Source of the DNA: Philodulcilactobacillus myokonensis
GTDB taxonomy: Bacteria; Bacillota; Bacilli; Lactobacillales; Lactobacillaceae
Direction: 5' to 3'
Assembly: GCF_027923585.1 (NCBI RefSeq)
Contig: NZ_BRPL01000002.1
Span: 558,001 to 622,000 of the forward strand
Length of the DNA stretch: 64,000 nucleotides
Shown here: positions 1-10,393 of the stretch, one piece after another
Layout of the letters: every line of letters starts with the position of its first letter
How positions within the stretch are numbered: position 1 is the first letter of the stretch
Translations under genes and position numbers: made by a program
Notes under the pieces: model-generated
What the model saw: only the letters and a program-made list of their open reading frames with translations
What the model was told of the DNA's origin: nothing
The model's database searches: none

Positions 1-2721
1 AATCGTCCTTTGAAATCTCTTTCACATATGTTAAAGGGTAAACAAGGAAGATTTAGACAAAACTTACTAGGAAAACGTGTTGATTATTCTGGACGTTCTG
101 TTATTGATGTTGGACCTCATTTGAAATTTAATCAGATGGGATTGCCAGTTCCAATGGCTTTGGAATTATTTAAACCATTCTTAATGAGAGAATTAGTAAA
201 ACGTGGAATTGCATCTAACATTAAAAACGCCAAGCGTGAAATTGAACGTCAAGATGATGCTGTTTTTGGCCCATTAGAAGATGTAATTAAAGGGCATCCA
301 ATCTTAATTAACCGTGCACCTACTTTACATCGTTTAAGTATTCAAGCATTCGAACCTAAATTGGTTAGTGGTAAATCAATTCGATTCCATCCATTAGCAT
401 GTACTGCTTACAATGCCGATTTTGATGGTGATCAAGTTGCTATTCATTTACCATTATCCCCTGAAGCTCAAGCTGAAGCTCGTGTTTTAATGCTTGCTGC
501 TGGTCATATTCTTGCACCTCGTGATGGTAGTCCAATTGTTACTCCTTCTCAAGATATGGTTATTGGTAACTATTACTTGAGTTTAGAAGAAAAGGGCCAT
601 GAAGGTGAAGGAATGATCTTCAATGATATTAATGAAGCCTTCTTATCTTATCAAAATGGCTTGACTCAATTCCATACTAGAATTGGAATTAAGGCTGCAT
701 CAATGCCTGAAAAACCATTCACTGCTCAACAAAAGAAAGAAATCCTTGTTACTACCATTGGTAAACTTATGATTAATAATATTTTGCCAAAGGATTTCCC
801 ATATTTGAACGAACCAACTGAAACTAATTTAAATGGCAAATTAAGTGATAAGTATTTCTTGAAGCCTGGTGAAGATATTCATGAACACTTGAAGAATGCT
901 AAATTAGTTAAACCATTTAAGAAGGGTGATTTAGGTAACATTATTGCCGCCGTTTATGATCACTACAGTATTTCAGAAACATCTCATCTTTTAGATCGAA
1001 TTAAGGACTTAGGATACAATATTTCTACCAAATCTGGTTTAACTGTTGGGATTACTGATGTTACTGATTTGAAAGAAAAGCCTAAGATTTTAGAAGCTTC
1101 TCACCATAAAGTTGATGTTGTTACTAAACAATTTAGGCATGGTTTGATTACTGATAATGAACGTTACCAACGTGTTGTTGGAATTTGGACCGATGCTAAG
1201 GATCAAATTCAAAATGCTTTAATGAATAACTTTGATCCAGAAAATTCAATTTTCATGATGAGTAATTCTGGTGCCCGTGGTAATATTTCTAACTTTACTC
1301 AATTAGCTGGTATGCGTGGTTTAATGGCTGAACCTAATGGTCGTGTTATGGAACTACCAATTACCTCTAACTTTAGAGAAGGCTTATCAGTCTTAGAAAT
1401 GTTCATTTCAACCCATGGTGCCAGAAAAGGTATGACTGATACCGCATTGAAGACTGCTAACTCTGGTTACTTAACCCGTCGTTTAGTTGATGTTGCTCAA
1501 GATGTTGTTATTAGAGAACATGATTGTGGAACTGATCGTGGCCTTAAAGTTCATGCTTTAACCGAAGGTGGCCAAATGATCGAACCGTTGTATGATCGTA
1601 TTCTTGGTCGTAATGCAATGAAGACGGTTAAAGATCCTAAGACTGGTAAAGTCATTGTTAAGCACAATCAAATGATTGATGAAGCAAAGGCAAAAGAAAT
1701 TACCGATGCGGGGATTAAAGAAGTTGAAATTCGTTCAGCATTTACTTGTAATACTTCCCATGGTATTTGTGCTATGTGTTATGGGCGAAACTTAACAACT
1801 GGCCATCAAGTTGAAATTGGTGAAGCTGTTGGTACCGTTGCTGCCCAAGCAATTGGTGAACCTGGTACTCAATTAACCATGCGAAACTTCCATACCGGTG
1901 GTGTTGCTGGTAATAACGATATTACCCAAGGACTTCCTCGTGTACAAGAAATTGTTGAAGCAAGACACCCTAAAGGACGTGCAACCATTACCCAAGTTAG
2001 TGGTACCGTTCAATTAATTGAAGAAAATCCTGCTGAACAAACTAAGGAAGTTACAATTAAGGGTCAATCGGATACTAGAAAGTATTCAGTTCCAATTAAT
2101 TCTAGAATGAAAGTATCAGAAGGTGATTATATTCACCGTGGTGCTCCATTAGACGTTGGTTCAATTGATCCTAAGGAATTAATTCAAGTTCGTGATTCAT
2201 TATCAACTGAAGTTTACATGCTTTCTGAAATTCAAAAAGTTTACCGAATGCAAGGTGTTGATCTAAATGATAAACATGCTGAAATTATGGTAAGACAAAT
2301 GCTTCAGAAGGTAAGAATCATGGATCCTGGTGATACTAGCTTACTTCCTGGTACGCTAATGGATATTGATAAATTTAGAGAACGAAATGCTAAAACTGTT
2401 ATTAGTGGTAAGATTCCTGCAACTGCACGTCCAGTTCTATTAGGAATTACTAAGGCTGCATTAGAAACTAATAGTTTCTTATCTGCTGCATCATTCCAAG
2501 AAACTACCCGTGTATTAACTGATGCTGCTATTCGTGGTAAGAATGATCCATTAATTGGTTTGAAAGAAAATGTCATCATTGGTAAATTAATTCCAGCCGG
2601 AACTGGTTTACGTCACTATCGAGACATTCGTCCAAAACAAATGAGTCATACTAGCGATAATGGTGTTTATTCAATTAGTCAATTGGAAAAACAAATGCAT
2701 CCCGTTGATTCTAAAAAATAA
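1..2721 (+). CDS. rpoC: DNA-directed RNA polymerase beta' subunit (3' part)
   Basis: Largest catalytic subunit of RNA polymerase, truncated by the window edge; 906 codons are present and about 300 N-terminal residues lie upstream. The catalytic Mg-binding motif NADFDGD is encoded at about 412-432. The bridge-helix and trigger-loop region follows ([17 protein letters not shown] and [15 protein letters not shown]), then the second zinc site (DCGTDRG with [11 protein letters not shown]) and the conserved [16 protein letters not shown] block. The frame is open from base 1 and ends normally at 2721, followed by a terminator. It is presumably co-transcribed with rpoB upstream. Identification is certain. 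Confidence 0.98.
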   Translation, partial: NRPLKSLSHMLKGKQGRFRQNLLGKRVDYSGRSVIDVGPHLKFNQMGLPVPMALELFKPFLMRELVKRGIASNIKNAKREIERQDDAVFGPLEDVIKGHPILINRAPTLHRLSIQAFEPKLVSGKSIRFHPLACTAYNADFDGDQVAIHLPLSPEAQAEARVLMLAAGHILAPRDGSPIVTPSQDMVIGNYYLSLEEKGHEGEGMIFNDINEAFLSYQNGLTQFHTRIGIKAASMPEKPFTAQQKKEILVTTIGKLMINNILPKDFPYLNEPTETNLNGKLSDKYFLKPGEDIHEHLKNAKLVKPFKKGDLGNIIAAVYDHYSISETSHLLDRIKDLGYNISTKSGLTVGITDVTDLKEKPKILEASHHKVDVVTKQFRHGLITDNERYQRVVGIWTDAKDQIQNALMNNFDPENSIFMMSNSGARGNISNFTQLAGMRGLMAEPNGRVMELPITSNFREGLSVLEMFISTHGARKGMTDTALKTANSGYLTRRLVDVAQDVVIREHDCGTDRGLKVHALTEGGQMIEPLYDRILGRNAMKTVKDPKTGKVIVKHNQMIDEAKAKEITDAGIKEVEIRSAFTCNTSHGICAMCYGRNLTTGHQVEIGEAVGTVAAQAIGEPGTQLTMRNFHTGGVAGNNDITQGLPRVQEIVEARHPKGRATITQVSGTVQLIEENPAEQTKEVTIKGQSDTRKYSVPINSRMKVSEGDYIHRGAPLDVGSIDPKELIQVRDSLSTEVYMLSEIQKVYRMQGVDLNDKHAEIMVRQMLQKVRIMDPGDTSLLPGTLMDIDKFRERNAKTVISGKIPATARPVLLGITKAALETNSFLSAASFQETTRVLTDAAIRGKNDPLIGLKENVIIGKLIPAGTGLRHYRDIRPKQMSHTSDNGVYSISQLEKQMHPVDSKK

Positions 2722-2749
2722 AATTTGATTGAAATCAAATTATAAAAAG

Positions 2750-2789
2750 AAAGATAGTTGTCATTTTGTAAATGATGGCTATCTTTTTT
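2750..2789. terminator. Bidirectional intrinsic terminator between rpoC and comC
   Basis: The inverted repeat AAAGATAG...CTATCTTT is extended inward by imperfect pairing around a small loop. It has a T-run on the plus side and an A-run on the 5' side. It sits between two convergent genes, rpoC (+) and comC (-), so it can stop transcription from both. Confidence 0.85.
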
Positions 2790-2794
2790 GTAAT

Positions 2795-3478
2795 TTAAAT
2801 TTTCACGAATGTATTGGTAATAATAAATGCAGCAAATAAAAATGGAGCGTATGGGATTGGTCTTTTTTTATCATACTTACTGGCTATTTGAAAAATAATT
2901 ACTAAGCATGAAGAAATAAAAAGTGAAATAATACTCATATTGAGATTAGTTTTTAATAATATGATCCATATAATATCAATATCTCCATTTCCAATCCAAC
3001 TATATCGTTGATTAATGCCAGATATAATGGTATAACTCAATAGAACTAATGAAAACTTTATTAAATTAAAATCAAAATTAATTAATTGCTGAATGACTAC
3101 AATGATTAACAATAGATGAATTAATTTAGTCGGAATAATCATTTTTTGAACATCAAATAATGAAATTAATAGTAAAATCCATTCAAAAAGAATTGTAAAG
3201 ATGGAATTAACATTTAGGCTAAATTGTAAACAGATGCATCCCATTATTATTTCCGAAATTAAATTTAAATAACCAATTGGCTGTTTACAATCGTGGCATT
3301 TACCCTTTAAAATAATAAAACTAATAATTGGAATCATTTCTAATGGGGTGAGTCTTCGATTGCAATTATCACAATGAGAGCGAGGGCTAATAATTGATTC
3401 ATTCCTCAACGTCCTAATGCTTACTAATGATGAAAACGATCCAATAATTGTCCCAATAATAAATTTAATAATGATCAT
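2795..3478 (-). CDS. comC: Type IV prepilin peptidase (ComC/A24 family)
   Basis: Membrane aspartic peptidase that cleaves and N-methylates prepilin-like proteins, in Firmicutes those of the competence (ComG) pseudopilus. The 227-residue protein has the N-terminal CDNC...CHDC zinc-type region of the methyltransferase half (about residues 25-55). It also has both catalytic aspartates of A24 peptidases: one in LFDVQKMIIP and one in the GNGDIDI (GxGD) motif. About six hydrophobic segments are present. The frame is open further upstream, but the ATG at 3478 has AAGGAG six bases before it and encodes a typical N-terminus (MIIIKFIIGTIIGSF). It stands alone, convergent with rpoC and divergent from rpsL; no pilin genes are nearby. 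Confidence 0.88.
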   Translation of the reverse strand: MIIIKFIIGTIIGSFSSLVSIRTLRNESIISPRSHCDNCNRRLTPLEMIPIISFIILKGKCHDCKQPIGYLNLISEIIMGCICLQFSLNVNSIFTILFEWILLLISLFDVQKMIIPTKLIHLLLIIVVIQQLINFDFNLIKFSLVLLSYTIISGINQRYSWIGNGDIDIIWIILLKTNLNMSIISLFISSCLVIIFQIASKYDKKRPIPYAPFLFAAFIITNTFVKI

Positions 3479-3532
3479 GCTCATCTCCTTATTATTATTT
3501 CCGAAAATTTGATAAAAAAATTTCAAAAGAAG

Positions 3533-3562
3533 TTGACATGTTCTTGATATTGGAGTTAGAAT
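3533..3562 (+). promoter_or_regulatory. Promoter of rpsL-rpsG
   Basis: TTGACA at 3533-3538 and TAGAAT at 3557-3562 with an 18-bp spacer, in the intergenic region divergent from comC. It predicts a leader of about 110 nt before rpsL. Confidence 0.65.
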
Positions 3563-3607
3563 TAAAAGGTACTTTAAGTGTTCATTAACTATACACAAAA
3601 ATAATTT

Positions 3608-3653
3608 TCCACAGGGTTGTTTCGTTTTAAAAAGAACCGCCTGGATGTGTGGA
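3608..3653 (+). promoter_or_regulatory. Structured leader hairpin upstream of rpsL
   Basis: TCCACA (3608-3613) pairs with TGTGGA (3648-3653), and inside it GGTT (3615-3618) pairs with AACC (3635-3638), giving a 46-nt hairpin that ends 29 nt before the rpsL start. No T-run follows, so it is not a terminator. It may be a ribosomal-protein-binding or stability element; I cannot assign it to a named RNA family. Confidence 0.5.
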
Positions 3654-3682
3654 CTAAAATTTAAGGAAGGAGGAATTTTTAG

Positions 3683-4096
3683 ATGCCTACTATTAATCAA
3701 TTAGTACGTAAAGGTCGTAAATCTAGAAGTTCTAAGTCAAAGTCCCCAGCTTTAAATCATGGGTACAATAGTTATAAGAAAATTCAAACAGATTATCCTG
3801 CACCACAAAAGCGTGGAGTTGCTACCCGTGTTGGTACCATGACTCCTAAGAAGCCTAACTCTGCATTACGTAAGTATGCTCGTGTAAGATTATCAAACTT
3901 AATCGAAGTTACTGCATATATTCCCGGAATTGGACATAACCTCCAAGAACATAGTGTTGTTTTAATTCGTGGTGGTCGTGTTAAGGATTTACCTGGAGTT
4001 AGATATCATATTATCCGTGGTGCTTTAGATACTGCAGGTGTAGATGACCGTAAACAAGGTCGTTCTAAATACGGTACTAAAAAGCCTAAGAAATAA
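3683..4096 (+). CDS. rpsL: 30S ribosomal protein S12
   Basis: Small-subunit protein at the decoding centre; 137 residues, the usual length. The family signatures [17 protein letters not shown] and [19 protein letters not shown] are intact. The lysines whose substitution classically gives streptomycin resistance are wild type. An AGGAAGGAGG ribosome binding site lies just upstream. First gene of the str operon, driven by the TTGACA promoter at 3533 and followed 37 bp later by rpsG. Confidence 0.98.
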   Translation: MPTINQLVRKGRKSRSSKSKSPALNHGYNSYKKIQTDYPAPQKRGVATRVGTMTPKKPNSALRKYARVRLSNLIEVTAYIPGIGHNLQEHSVVLIRGGRVKDLPGVRYHIIRGALDTAGVDDRKQGRSKYGTKKPKK

Positions 4097-4133
4097 ATAT
4101 TAAAATCGATTTTAAATCAAGGAGGATATTCTA

Positions 4134-4604
4134 ATGCCAAGAAAAGGAAATGTACAACCGCGTGAGGTACTTCCTGATCCAATTTATAATTCAAAGCTAG
4201 TAACCCGTTTAATTAACCATTTAATGTTAGATGGTAAGAGGGGAACTGCTTCTAAGATCTTATACGGTGCATTCAATATGATTAAAAAAGAAACTGGTAA
4301 TGATCCAGTTGAAGTATTTAGAGAAGCAATGAAGAACGTTATGCCAGTTCTAGAAGTTCGTGCTCGTCGTGTTGGTGGTGCTAACTACCAAGTTCCAATC
4401 GAAGTTAGACCTGACCGTCGTTCTACTTTAGGTCTCAGATGGATTGTTAGCTATTCACGTTTACGTGGTGAACATACTATGACTGAACGTTTAGCACATG
4501 AAATCATGGATGCTTCTAACAATACTGGTGCTTCTGTTAAGAAGCGTGAAGATACACATAGAATGGCTGAAGCCAACCGTGCATTTGCTCACTACCGCTG
4601 GTAA
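4134..4604 (+). CDS. rpsG: 30S ribosomal protein S7
   Basis: Primary 16S rRNA-binding protein that nucleates the small-subunit head; 156 residues, as in other Firmicutes. Recognised by the N-terminus [18 protein letters not shown], the [14 protein letters not shown] stretch and the C-terminal [26 protein letters not shown] lies before the ATG. It is second in the str operon. A terminator-like hairpin sits between it and fusA. Confidence 0.98.
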   Translation: MPRKGNVQPREVLPDPIYNSKLVTRLINHLMLDGKRGTASKILYGAFNMIKKETGNDPVEVFREAMKNVMPVLEVRARRVGGANYQVPIEVRPDRRSTLGLRWIVSYSRLRGEHTMTERLAHEIMDASNNTGASVKKREDTHRMAEANRAFAHYRW

Positions 4605-4705
4605 AATTTAGTGGTTTTAATTTAAATTGTAATTTTCAATTGATTAATGTATTCTTAATTAAGAATTTGCATTTTAAATTATTCACTATTTACTTAGATA
4701 ATATT

Positions 4706-4743
4706 AAAGTGGCTAATTTAATTAGTAATTAGCCACTTTTTTG
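4706..4743 (+). terminator. Intrinsic terminator or attenuator between rpsG and fusA
   Basis: AAAGTGGCTAATT (4706-4718) pairs perfectly with AATTAGCCACTTT (4727-4739) and runs into TTTTTTG. Only about 40 nt separate it from the fusA start, with no recognisable promoter in between, so some read-through seems required. Confidence 0.8.
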
Positions 4744-4783
4744 AAGAAAGTTTTGGATAACTTGAGAGGAGAAAATTTTTAAC

Positions 4784-6883
4784 ATGGCTAATACCCGAGA
4801 ATTCCCACTTTCAAAAACTCGTAACATTGGAATTACCGCACATATTGATGCTGGTAAAACTACTGCTACTGAACGTATTTTGTATTATACTGGTAGAATT
4901 CATAAGATTGGTGAAACTCATGATGGAGCTTCACAAATGGATTGGATGTCAGAAGAAAAAGAACGTGGAATTACCATTACTTCTGCAGCCACCACTGCTC
5001 AATGGAAAGACCACAGAATTAACATTATTGATACCCCAGGACACGTTGATTTCACTGCTGAAGTTGAACGTTCATTACGTGTTTTAGATGGTTCCATTAC
5101 CATCTTAGATGGTGCTGCTGGTGTTGAACCTCAAACTGAAACGGTTTGGCGTCAAGCATCAGATTATAATGTTCCTAGAATCGTTTTTGTTAATAAGATG
5201 GATAAACTTGGTGCTGATTTCGATATGTCAGTTAAATCATTACATGAACGTTTGGGTGCAAATGCTCATGCAATTCAAATGCCAATTGGAGCTGAAGATA
5301 ACTTCAAAGGTGTTATTGATTTAATCGAAATGAAAGCATACGTTTATGATGACGATAAATTAGGTGCTAAATGGGATACTGTTGATATTCCTGATGATTA
5401 TAAGGAAGAAGCCCAAAAGCGTCATGATGCATTAATTGAATCTGTTGCCGATGTTGATGATGACATTATGGCTAAGTTACTTAATGGAGAAGACATCAGC
5501 AAGGCTGAAATCAAAGCTGCAATTAGAAAAGCTACTTTAAATCTTACTTACTTCCCAGTATTAGCAGGTTCTGCATTTAAGAATAAGGGTATTCAAATGC
5601 TAATGGATGCTGTTTTAGATTACTTACCATCACCATTAGATGTTAGACCTTATAGTGCAATCGATCCTAAGACTGGTGACAATGTTGAATTAAAGGCTAA
5701 TGATAAGAAGCCATTTGCTGCTTTAGCATTTAAAGTTGCAACTGATCCTTATGTTGGTCGTCTAACTTACATCCGTGTCTACCAAGGTAGTTTACCATCA
5801 GGTTCTTACATTTTGAATGCTACTAAGGATAAACGTGAACGTGTTGGTCGTCTATTACAGATGCATTCTAATCATCGTAAAGAAATTCCTGAAGTATTTG
5901 CGGGTGATATTGCAGCAGCAATTGGTTTAAAGAATACCACAACTGGTGATTCATTAACTTCAGAAGATCATCCATTACACTTAGAATCTATGAACTTCCC
6001 TGACCCAGTTATTAGTGTTTCCGTTGAACCTAAGACTAAAGCTGATCAAGATAAAATGGATAATGCTTTACAAAAATTATCTGAAGAAGATCCTACTTTC
6101 CAAGCCAAAACTAATTCAGAAACTGGTGAAACCATTATTTCTGGAATGGGTGAACTTCATTTGAACATTATTGTTGAACGTATGAAGCGTGAATTCCATG
6201 TTGAAGCTAAAATTGGTAAACCAGAAGTTGCTTACCGTGAAGCATTTACTAAATCAACTAAGGTTCAAGGTAAATTCATCAGACAGTCTGGTGGTAAAGG
6301 TCAATATGGTGATGTTTGGATTGAATTTTCACCAAATGAAAAAGGTAAGGGATTTGAATTCGAAAATAACATCGTTGGTGGTGTTGTTCCTCGTGAATTT
6401 ATTCCTGCCGTTGAAAATGGATTAAAAGAATCAATGAGCAATGGTGTTCTTGCCGGATATCCATTAGTTGATGTAAAAGCTAACTTATATGATGGTAGTT
6501 ATCATCCAGTTGATTCTAGTGAAGCTGCATTTAAAGTTGCTGCTTCAATCGCATTGCGTAATGCTGCTAAAACTGCTGGTCCAGTAATTTTAGAACCAAT
6601 TATGAAAGTTGATATTGTTATTCCGGAAGAATACATGGGGGATGTAATGGGAGAAATTACTTCTCGTCGTGGTCGTATTGATGGAATGGAAAATAGAAAC
6701 AAGGCCCAAGTTCTTCATGCCTATGTTCCATTATCTGAAATGTTTGGATATGCAACTACATTACGTTCATCATCACAAGGACGTGGTACATTCTCAATGA
6801 CATTTGATCATTATGCACCGGTTCCAAAGTCAATTCAGGCAGATATTATTAAGAAAAATGGTGGCAAAACTGAAAAAAACTAA
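4784..6883 (+). CDS. fusA: Translation elongation factor G
   Basis: GTPase that drives tRNA-mRNA translocation on the ribosome; also acts with RRF in recycling. 699 residues, the normal length. The G-domain motifs are all present: AHIDAGKTT (residues 19-27), the switch II motif DTPGHVDF, and NKMDK. Domain IV is represented by [16 protein letters not shown], and the C-terminal domains are complete, including [10 protein letters not shown] and the final [21 protein letters not shown] ribosome binding site precedes the ATG. It follows rpsL-rpsG after a hairpin at 4706-4743 and ends with its own terminator at 6912. Confidence 0.98.
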   Translation: MANTREFPLSKTRNIGITAHIDAGKTTATERILYYTGRIHKIGETHDGASQMDWMSEEKERGITITSAATTAQWKDHRINIIDTPGHVDFTAEVERSLRVLDGSITILDGAAGVEPQTETVWRQASDYNVPRIVFVNKMDKLGADFDMSVKSLHERLGANAHAIQMPIGAEDNFKGVIDLIEMKAYVYDDDKLGAKWDTVDIPDDYKEEAQKRHDALIESVADVDDDIMAKLLNGEDISKAEIKAAIRKATLNLTYFPVLAGSAFKNKGIQMLMDAVLDYLPSPLDVRPYSAIDPKTGDNVELKANDKKPFAALAFKVATDPYVGRLTYIRVYQGSLPSGSYILNATKDKRERVGRLLQMHSNHRKEIPEVFAGDIAAAIGLKNTTTGDSLTSEDHPLHLESMNFPDPVISVSVEPKTKADQDKMDNALQKLSEEDPTFQAKTNSETGETIISGMGELHLNIIVERMKREFHVEAKIGKPEVAYREAFTKSTKVQGKFIRQSGGKGQYGDVWIEFSPNEKGKGFEFENNIVGGVVPREFIPAVENGLKESMSNGVLAGYPLVDVKANLYDGSYHPVDSSEAAFKVAASIALRNAAKTAGPVILEPIMKVDIVIPEEYMGDVMGEITSRRGRIDGMENRNKAQVLHAYVPLSEMFGYATTLRSSSQGRGTFSMTFDHYAPVPKSIQADIIKKNGGKTEKN

Positions 6884-6911
6884 TTTAATAAACTAGTTAT
6901 TTGTCATTATT

Positions 6912-6951
6912 AAAAGTGTTAAATCAAATTGATGATTTAACACTTTTTTTG
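6912..6951 (+). terminator. Intrinsic terminator after fusA
   Basis: AAAAGTGTTAAATCA (6912-6926) pairs with TGATTTAACACTTTT (6933-6947), followed by more T. It closes the str operon. Confidence 0.92.
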
Positions 6952-6978
6952 TTTTTTTAAATTCATCGTCTCAAACCC

Positions 6979-7007
6979 TTGATTGATAAGCTAAAATTTA
7001 GTATTAT
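6979..7007 (+). promoter_or_regulatory. Promoter of the S10 operon
   Basis: TTGATT (6979-6984) and TATTAT (7002-7007) with a 17-bp spacer, directly after the fusA terminator. It would give a leader of about 160 nt before rpsJ. Confidence 0.6.
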
Positions 7008-7019
7008 GTAATAGTACTT

Positions 7020-7165
7020 GTTTAAGAGGAGGGCCTAGTGACCCTACTTTTAGATGGATAAAATTAAGCATTGATGTGGAAGGTTGCGACACACCCGGCC
7101 GCTTTGCCATGAGGGTGTGGCGGTAATTTCCACGGAGTTAGTCTTATTTTAAAAATAGACGAAGG
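7020..7165 (+). promoter_or_regulatory. Structured 5' leader of the S10 operon
   Basis: This stretch is GC-richer than its surroundings and folds well. GTGGAA (7076-7081) pairs with TTCCAC (7128-7133), enclosing CACACCC (7090-7096) with GGGTGTG (7113-7119) around a 16-nt loop. Smaller hairpins are possible at AGGGCCTAGTGACCCT (before 7055) and GTCTTATTTT/AAAAATAGAC (about 7139-7160). It lies between the promoter and the rpsJ ribosome binding site, the place where r-protein autoregulatory leaders occur. I recognise the arrangement but cannot assign a family with certainty. Confidence 0.65.
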
Positions 7166-7177
7166 AGGGAAAAGACA

Positions 7178-7486
7178 ATGGCAAAACAAAAGATTCGTAT
7201 TCGTTTAAAAGCATATGAACACCGTATTTTAGATCAATCTGCTGATAAGATTGTTGCTACTGCACAAAGAACTGGTGCCAACATTTCTGGCCCAATTCCA
7301 TTACCAACAGATAGAACTGTTTATACACTTTTAGCTTCACCACATAAATTTAGTAAATCTCGTGAACAATTTGAAATGTTAACACATAAACGTTTAATTG
7401 ATATTTTGAATCCAACACCCAAGACAGTTGATTCATTAATGAAGCTTGACTTACCAAGTGGTGTCGATATCGAAATTAAATTATAA
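7178..7486 (+). CDS. rpsJ: 30S ribosomal protein S10
   Basis: Small-subunit head protein (NusE), which also takes part in transcription antitermination with NusB. 102 residues, normal length. Signatures include [26 protein letters not shown] and [23 protein letters not shown] precedes the ATG. It is the first gene of the S10-spc-alpha superoperon, behind a 160-nt structured leader. Confidence 0.98.
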   Translation: MAKQKIRIRLKAYEHRILDQSADKIVATAQRTGANISGPIPLPTDRTVYTLLASPHKFSKSREQFEMLTHKRLIDILNPTPKTVDSLMKLDLPSGVDIEIKL

Positions 7487-7518
7487 AAATAAATTACATT
7501 AATATTGGAGGTGTACTC

Positions 7519-8193
7519 ATGACCAGAAAAGGAATCTTAGGTAAAAAAGTTGGAATGACACAAGTATTCGACCAAAACGGTGAATTAGTTCCCGTTACAG
7601 TTGTTGACGTTACTCCTAATGTTGTTTTGCAAAAGAAGACTGAGGAAAACGATGGTTACAATGCAATTCAATTAGGTTTTGATGACAAACGTGCCGTTTT
7701 AAGTAATAAACCAGAAAAGGGTCATGTAGCAAAAGCTAAAACAACTCCTAAGCGCTTCGTTAAAGAAATTAAAAATGCCGACTTGGGAGATATTAAAGTA
7801 TCAGATAAGGTTAGTGCAGATGTTTTCCAAGCAGGAGACGTTGTTGACGTAACCGGTATTAGTAAAGGACACGGATATCAAGGTAATGTCCATAAGGATA
7901 ATCAATCTAGAGGTCCAGAAACACATGGATCTAGATATCATCGTCGTCCAGGTTCATTAGGTGTTATTATTAACCGTGTTGTAAAAGGAATGAAATTACC
8001 TGGTAGAATGGGTAATAACCGTGTTACAATGCAAAATCTTGAAGTTATTAAGACTGACACTGATGATAATGTTATCTTAATTAAAGGTAACGTCCCTGGT
8101 ACTAGAAAATCATTACTTTTAGTTAGATCTGCTGCTCGTAGTTCTGCAAAACGAATTGCAAAACAAATCGAAAAAAGAAATTCTAATAAATAA
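7519..8193 (+). CDS. rplC: 50S ribosomal protein L3
   Basis: Large-subunit protein near the peptidyl-transferase centre; 224 residues, slightly longer than the roughly 209 common in bacilli because of a basic C-terminal tail. Recognised by [15 protein letters not shown] at the N-terminus and the hallmark [17 protein letters not shown] loop. Ribosome binding site GGAGGTG. It follows rpsJ by 32 bp and precedes rplD. Confidence 0.97.
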   Translation: MTRKGILGKKVGMTQVFDQNGELVPVTVVDVTPNVVLQKKTEENDGYNAIQLGFDDKRAVLSNKPEKGHVAKAKTTPKRFVKEIKNADLGDIKVSDKVSADVFQAGDVVDVTGISKGHGYQGNVHKDNQSRGPETHGSRYHRRPGSLGVIINRVVKGMKLPGRMGNNRVTMQNLEVIKTDTDDNVILIKGNVPGTRKSLLLVRSAARSSAKRIAKQIEKRNSNK

Positions 8194-8210
8194 GAAAGGA
8201 GGAACCGAAA

Positions 8211-8837
8211 ATGACAAGTGTTGCATTATATAAACAAAATGGTAATAAAAATGGTAATTTGAATCTAAATGATGCCATTTTTAGTGTAAAGCCAAATAAT
8301 AATGTTGAATTTGAAGCTGTTGTAATGCAAAGAGCTTCACAACGCCAAGGTACTAGTGCCGTTAAAAACCGTAGTGCCGTTAGAGGTGGTGGTAAAAAGC
8401 CATGGCGTCAAAAGGGAACTGGTCGTGCTCGTCAAGGTTCTATTCGTGCACCACAATGGCGTGGTGGTGGAATCGTATTTGGACCAACCCCACGTTCATA
8501 TGGTTACCATCTTCCTAAGAAAGTTAGTCGTTTAGCTGTTAAATCCGCTTTATCTGAAAAGGTTGCCAATGGTGATTTAGTTGTTGTTGATGCTTTGGAT
8601 TTTAAAGCTCCTAAGACAAAAGATTTTGAAGCTGTATTAGATGGCTTGAAGATTGCATCCGAAAAAACATTAGTTGTTTTAGAAGATGGCAATCAAAACG
8701 CAGCTCTTTCAGCACGTAATCTTACAAATGTAAATGTTATTAGTGCTAAAGGGGTAAATACCTTAGATGTATTACTTAATAATAAAGTTGTCATCACTAA
8801 GGCTGCTCTTTCTCAAGTAGAGGAGGTGCTCGCATAA
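8211..8837 (+). CDS. rplD: 50S ribosomal protein L4
   Basis: Large-subunit protein lining the exit tunnel; 208 residues, full length. The extended-loop signature [20 protein letters not shown] and the following [10 protein letters not shown] are intact. In Escherichia coli L4 also represses the S10 operon; whether it binds the leader here is unknown. Ribosome binding site AAGGAGGA. The stop codon shares its last base with the rplW start (TAATG), indicating translational coupling. Confidence 0.97.
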   Translation: MTSVALYKQNGNKNGNLNLNDAIFSVKPNNNVEFEAVVMQRASQRQGTSAVKNRSAVRGGGKKPWRQKGTGRARQGSIRAPQWRGGGIVFGPTPRSYGYHLPKKVSRLAVKSALSEKVANGDLVVVDALDFKAPKTKDFEAVLDGLKIASEKTLVVLEDGNQNAALSARNLTNVNVISAKGVNTLDVLLNNKVVITKAALSQVEEVLA

Positions 8838-9145
8838 TGGAATCACGCGATGTTATTTTACGTCCGGTAATTACTGAATCATCAACTGCTTTGATGGATG
8901 ATAAGAAATATACTTTTGATGTTGATCTACGGGCTACTAAAACTCAAGTAAAGAGTGCTGTTGAAGATATTTTTAATGTTAACGTTGTAAAAGTTAATAT
9001 TATGAATGTTAGAGGTAAGTTAAAGCGTCAGGGACGTTACGTTGGTTATACCAAGAAGCGTCGTAAGGCAGTTGTTACTTTATCTTCTGATTCTAATAGT
9101 ATCGATATCTTTAACGATAAAAATAAGAATAAGAATAACAAATAA
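8837..9145 (+). CDS. rplW: 50S ribosomal protein L23
   Basis: Tunnel-exit protein that docks signal recognition particle and trigger factor. 102 residues. Recognised by [12 protein letters not shown] at the start and the central [20 protein letters not shown]. The C-terminus ends in a lysine/asparagine repeat ([10 protein letters not shown]). Its ATG overlaps the rplD stop by one base, and the ribosome binding site GAGGAGGTG lies inside the rplD end. Confidence 0.96.
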   Translation: MESRDVILRPVITESSTALMDDKKYTFDVDLRATKTQVKSAVEDIFNVNVVKVNIMNVRGKLKRQGRYVGYTKKRRKAVVTLSSDSNSIDIFNDKNKNKNNK

Positions 9146-9171
9146 ATTTTACTAATTAGGAGGGAAATAAC

Positions 9172-10011
9172 TTGGCGATTAAGAATTATAAGCCAACCAC
9201 GAATGGTCGTCGTAATATGACTAGTTTAGACCATAGTGTTATTACTACTAGCAAGCCAGAAAAATCATTGTTAGCTGCTAATAAACATAAAGCTGGTCGA
9301 AACAATTATGGTCATATGACTGTCAGACATCATGGTGGCGGAAACAAACATTTATATCGTCTTATTGACTTCAAACGTAATAAGGATGGTATCCCAGCTA
9401 CAGTTAAGTCAATTGAATACGATCCAAACCGTACTGCCAATATTGCATTAATCTTTTATGAAGATGGTGTTAAATCATACATTTTAGCTCCTAAGGGATT
9501 AAAAGTTGGCGACAAGGTTGAATCTGGTAAGGATGCAGATATCAAAATTGGAAATGCTTTACCATTAGTAAACATTCCAGTTGGTACCGTTGTTCATAAT
9601 ATCGAATTAAAGCCTGGTAAAGGTGGCCAATTAGTACGTTCTGCCGGTACTTCTGCCCAAGTTTTAGGTAAAGAAGGAAAGTATGTTCTTGTTAAATTGG
9701 CTTCAGGTGAAGTTAGAATGATTCTTGCTGTTAATCGTGCTACTATTGGTAGTATTGGTAATGAAAGTCATTCATTAGTTAACGTTGGTAAAGCAGGTAT
9801 TAAGCGTTACTTAGGCCAACGTCCTCATGTTCGTGGTTCTGTAATGAATCCTAACGATCATCCACATGGTGGTGGTGAAGGTAAAGAACCAATTGGTTAC
9901 CCATCTCCATTATCACCATGGCATAAGAAGACAGTTGGTAAGAAGACACGTTCTAAGAAAGCTCGTTCTAATAAGTTTATTGTTCGTCGTCGTAAACAAT
10001 CTAAGATGTAA
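9172..10011 (+). CDS. rplB: 50S ribosomal protein L2
   Basis: Large-subunit core protein needed for subunit association and peptidyl transfer. 279 residues, normal. Signatures: [19 protein letters not shown], the central [14 protein letters not shown] and the C-terminal [14 protein letters not shown]. Translation starts at a TTG preceded by AGGAGGGAA; the N-terminus [14 protein letters not shown] confirms this start. An 87-bp AT-rich spacer without clear signals separates it from rpsS. Confidence 0.97.
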   Translation: MAIKNYKPTTNGRRNMTSLDHSVITTSKPEKSLLAANKHKAGRNNYGHMTVRHHGGGNKHLYRLIDFKRNKDGIPATVKSIEYDPNRTANIALIFYEDGVKSYILAPKGLKVGDKVESGKDADIKIGNALPLVNIPVGTVVHNIELKPGKGGQLVRSAGTSAQVLGKEGKYVLVKLASGEVRMILAVNRATIGSIGNESHSLVNVGKAGIKRYLGQRPHVRGSVMNPNDHPHGGGEGKEPIGYPSPLSPWHKKTVGKKTRSKKARSNKFIVRRRKQSKM

Positions 10012-10098
10012 TTTATGTTGCGGTTTAGATTAAATTGAAATAATTATAATTATAAAATTACTAAACAGTTTAAATTTTATATTTAAGGAGGCTGAATA

Positions 10099-10377
10099 AT
10101 GGGTCGTAGTCTAAAAAAGGGACCTTTTGCCGACAAGCATTTATTGAAAAAAATTGATGCACAAAAAAATAGCGACAAAAAATCAGTAATTAAAACCTGG
10201 TCTAGAAGATCAACTATTTTTCCTAGCTTCATTGGTTACACAATTGCTGTCTATAATGGAAGAAAACATGTTCCAGTTTACATTCAAGATGACATGGTAG
10301 GACACAAGCTTGGCGAATTCGTACCAACTCGTACTTTCCATGGACATGCTAAGAGTGCTGATAAGAAAACTGTCTAA
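10099..10377 (+). CDS. rpsS: 30S ribosomal protein S19
   Basis: Small-subunit head protein forming a complex with S13 at the subunit interface. 92 residues, normal. Recognised by [33 protein letters not shown] and [22 protein letters not shown] precedes the ATG. Part of the S10 operon between rplB and rplV (16 bp). Confidence 0.98.
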   Translation: MGRSLKKGPFADKHLLKKIDAQKNSDKKSVIKTWSRRSTIFPSFIGYTIAVYNGRKHVPVYIQDDMVGHKLGEFVPTRTFHGHAKSADKKTV

Positions 10378-10393
10378 ACAAGGAGGATAAATC

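Noticed and set aside
3479-3700. N-terminal extension of the comC frame to 301 codons
   Set aside because: The extra 74 codons overlap the rpsL promoter, leader and start, and lack a start signal; the ATG at 3478 has a proper ribosome binding site and family N-terminus.
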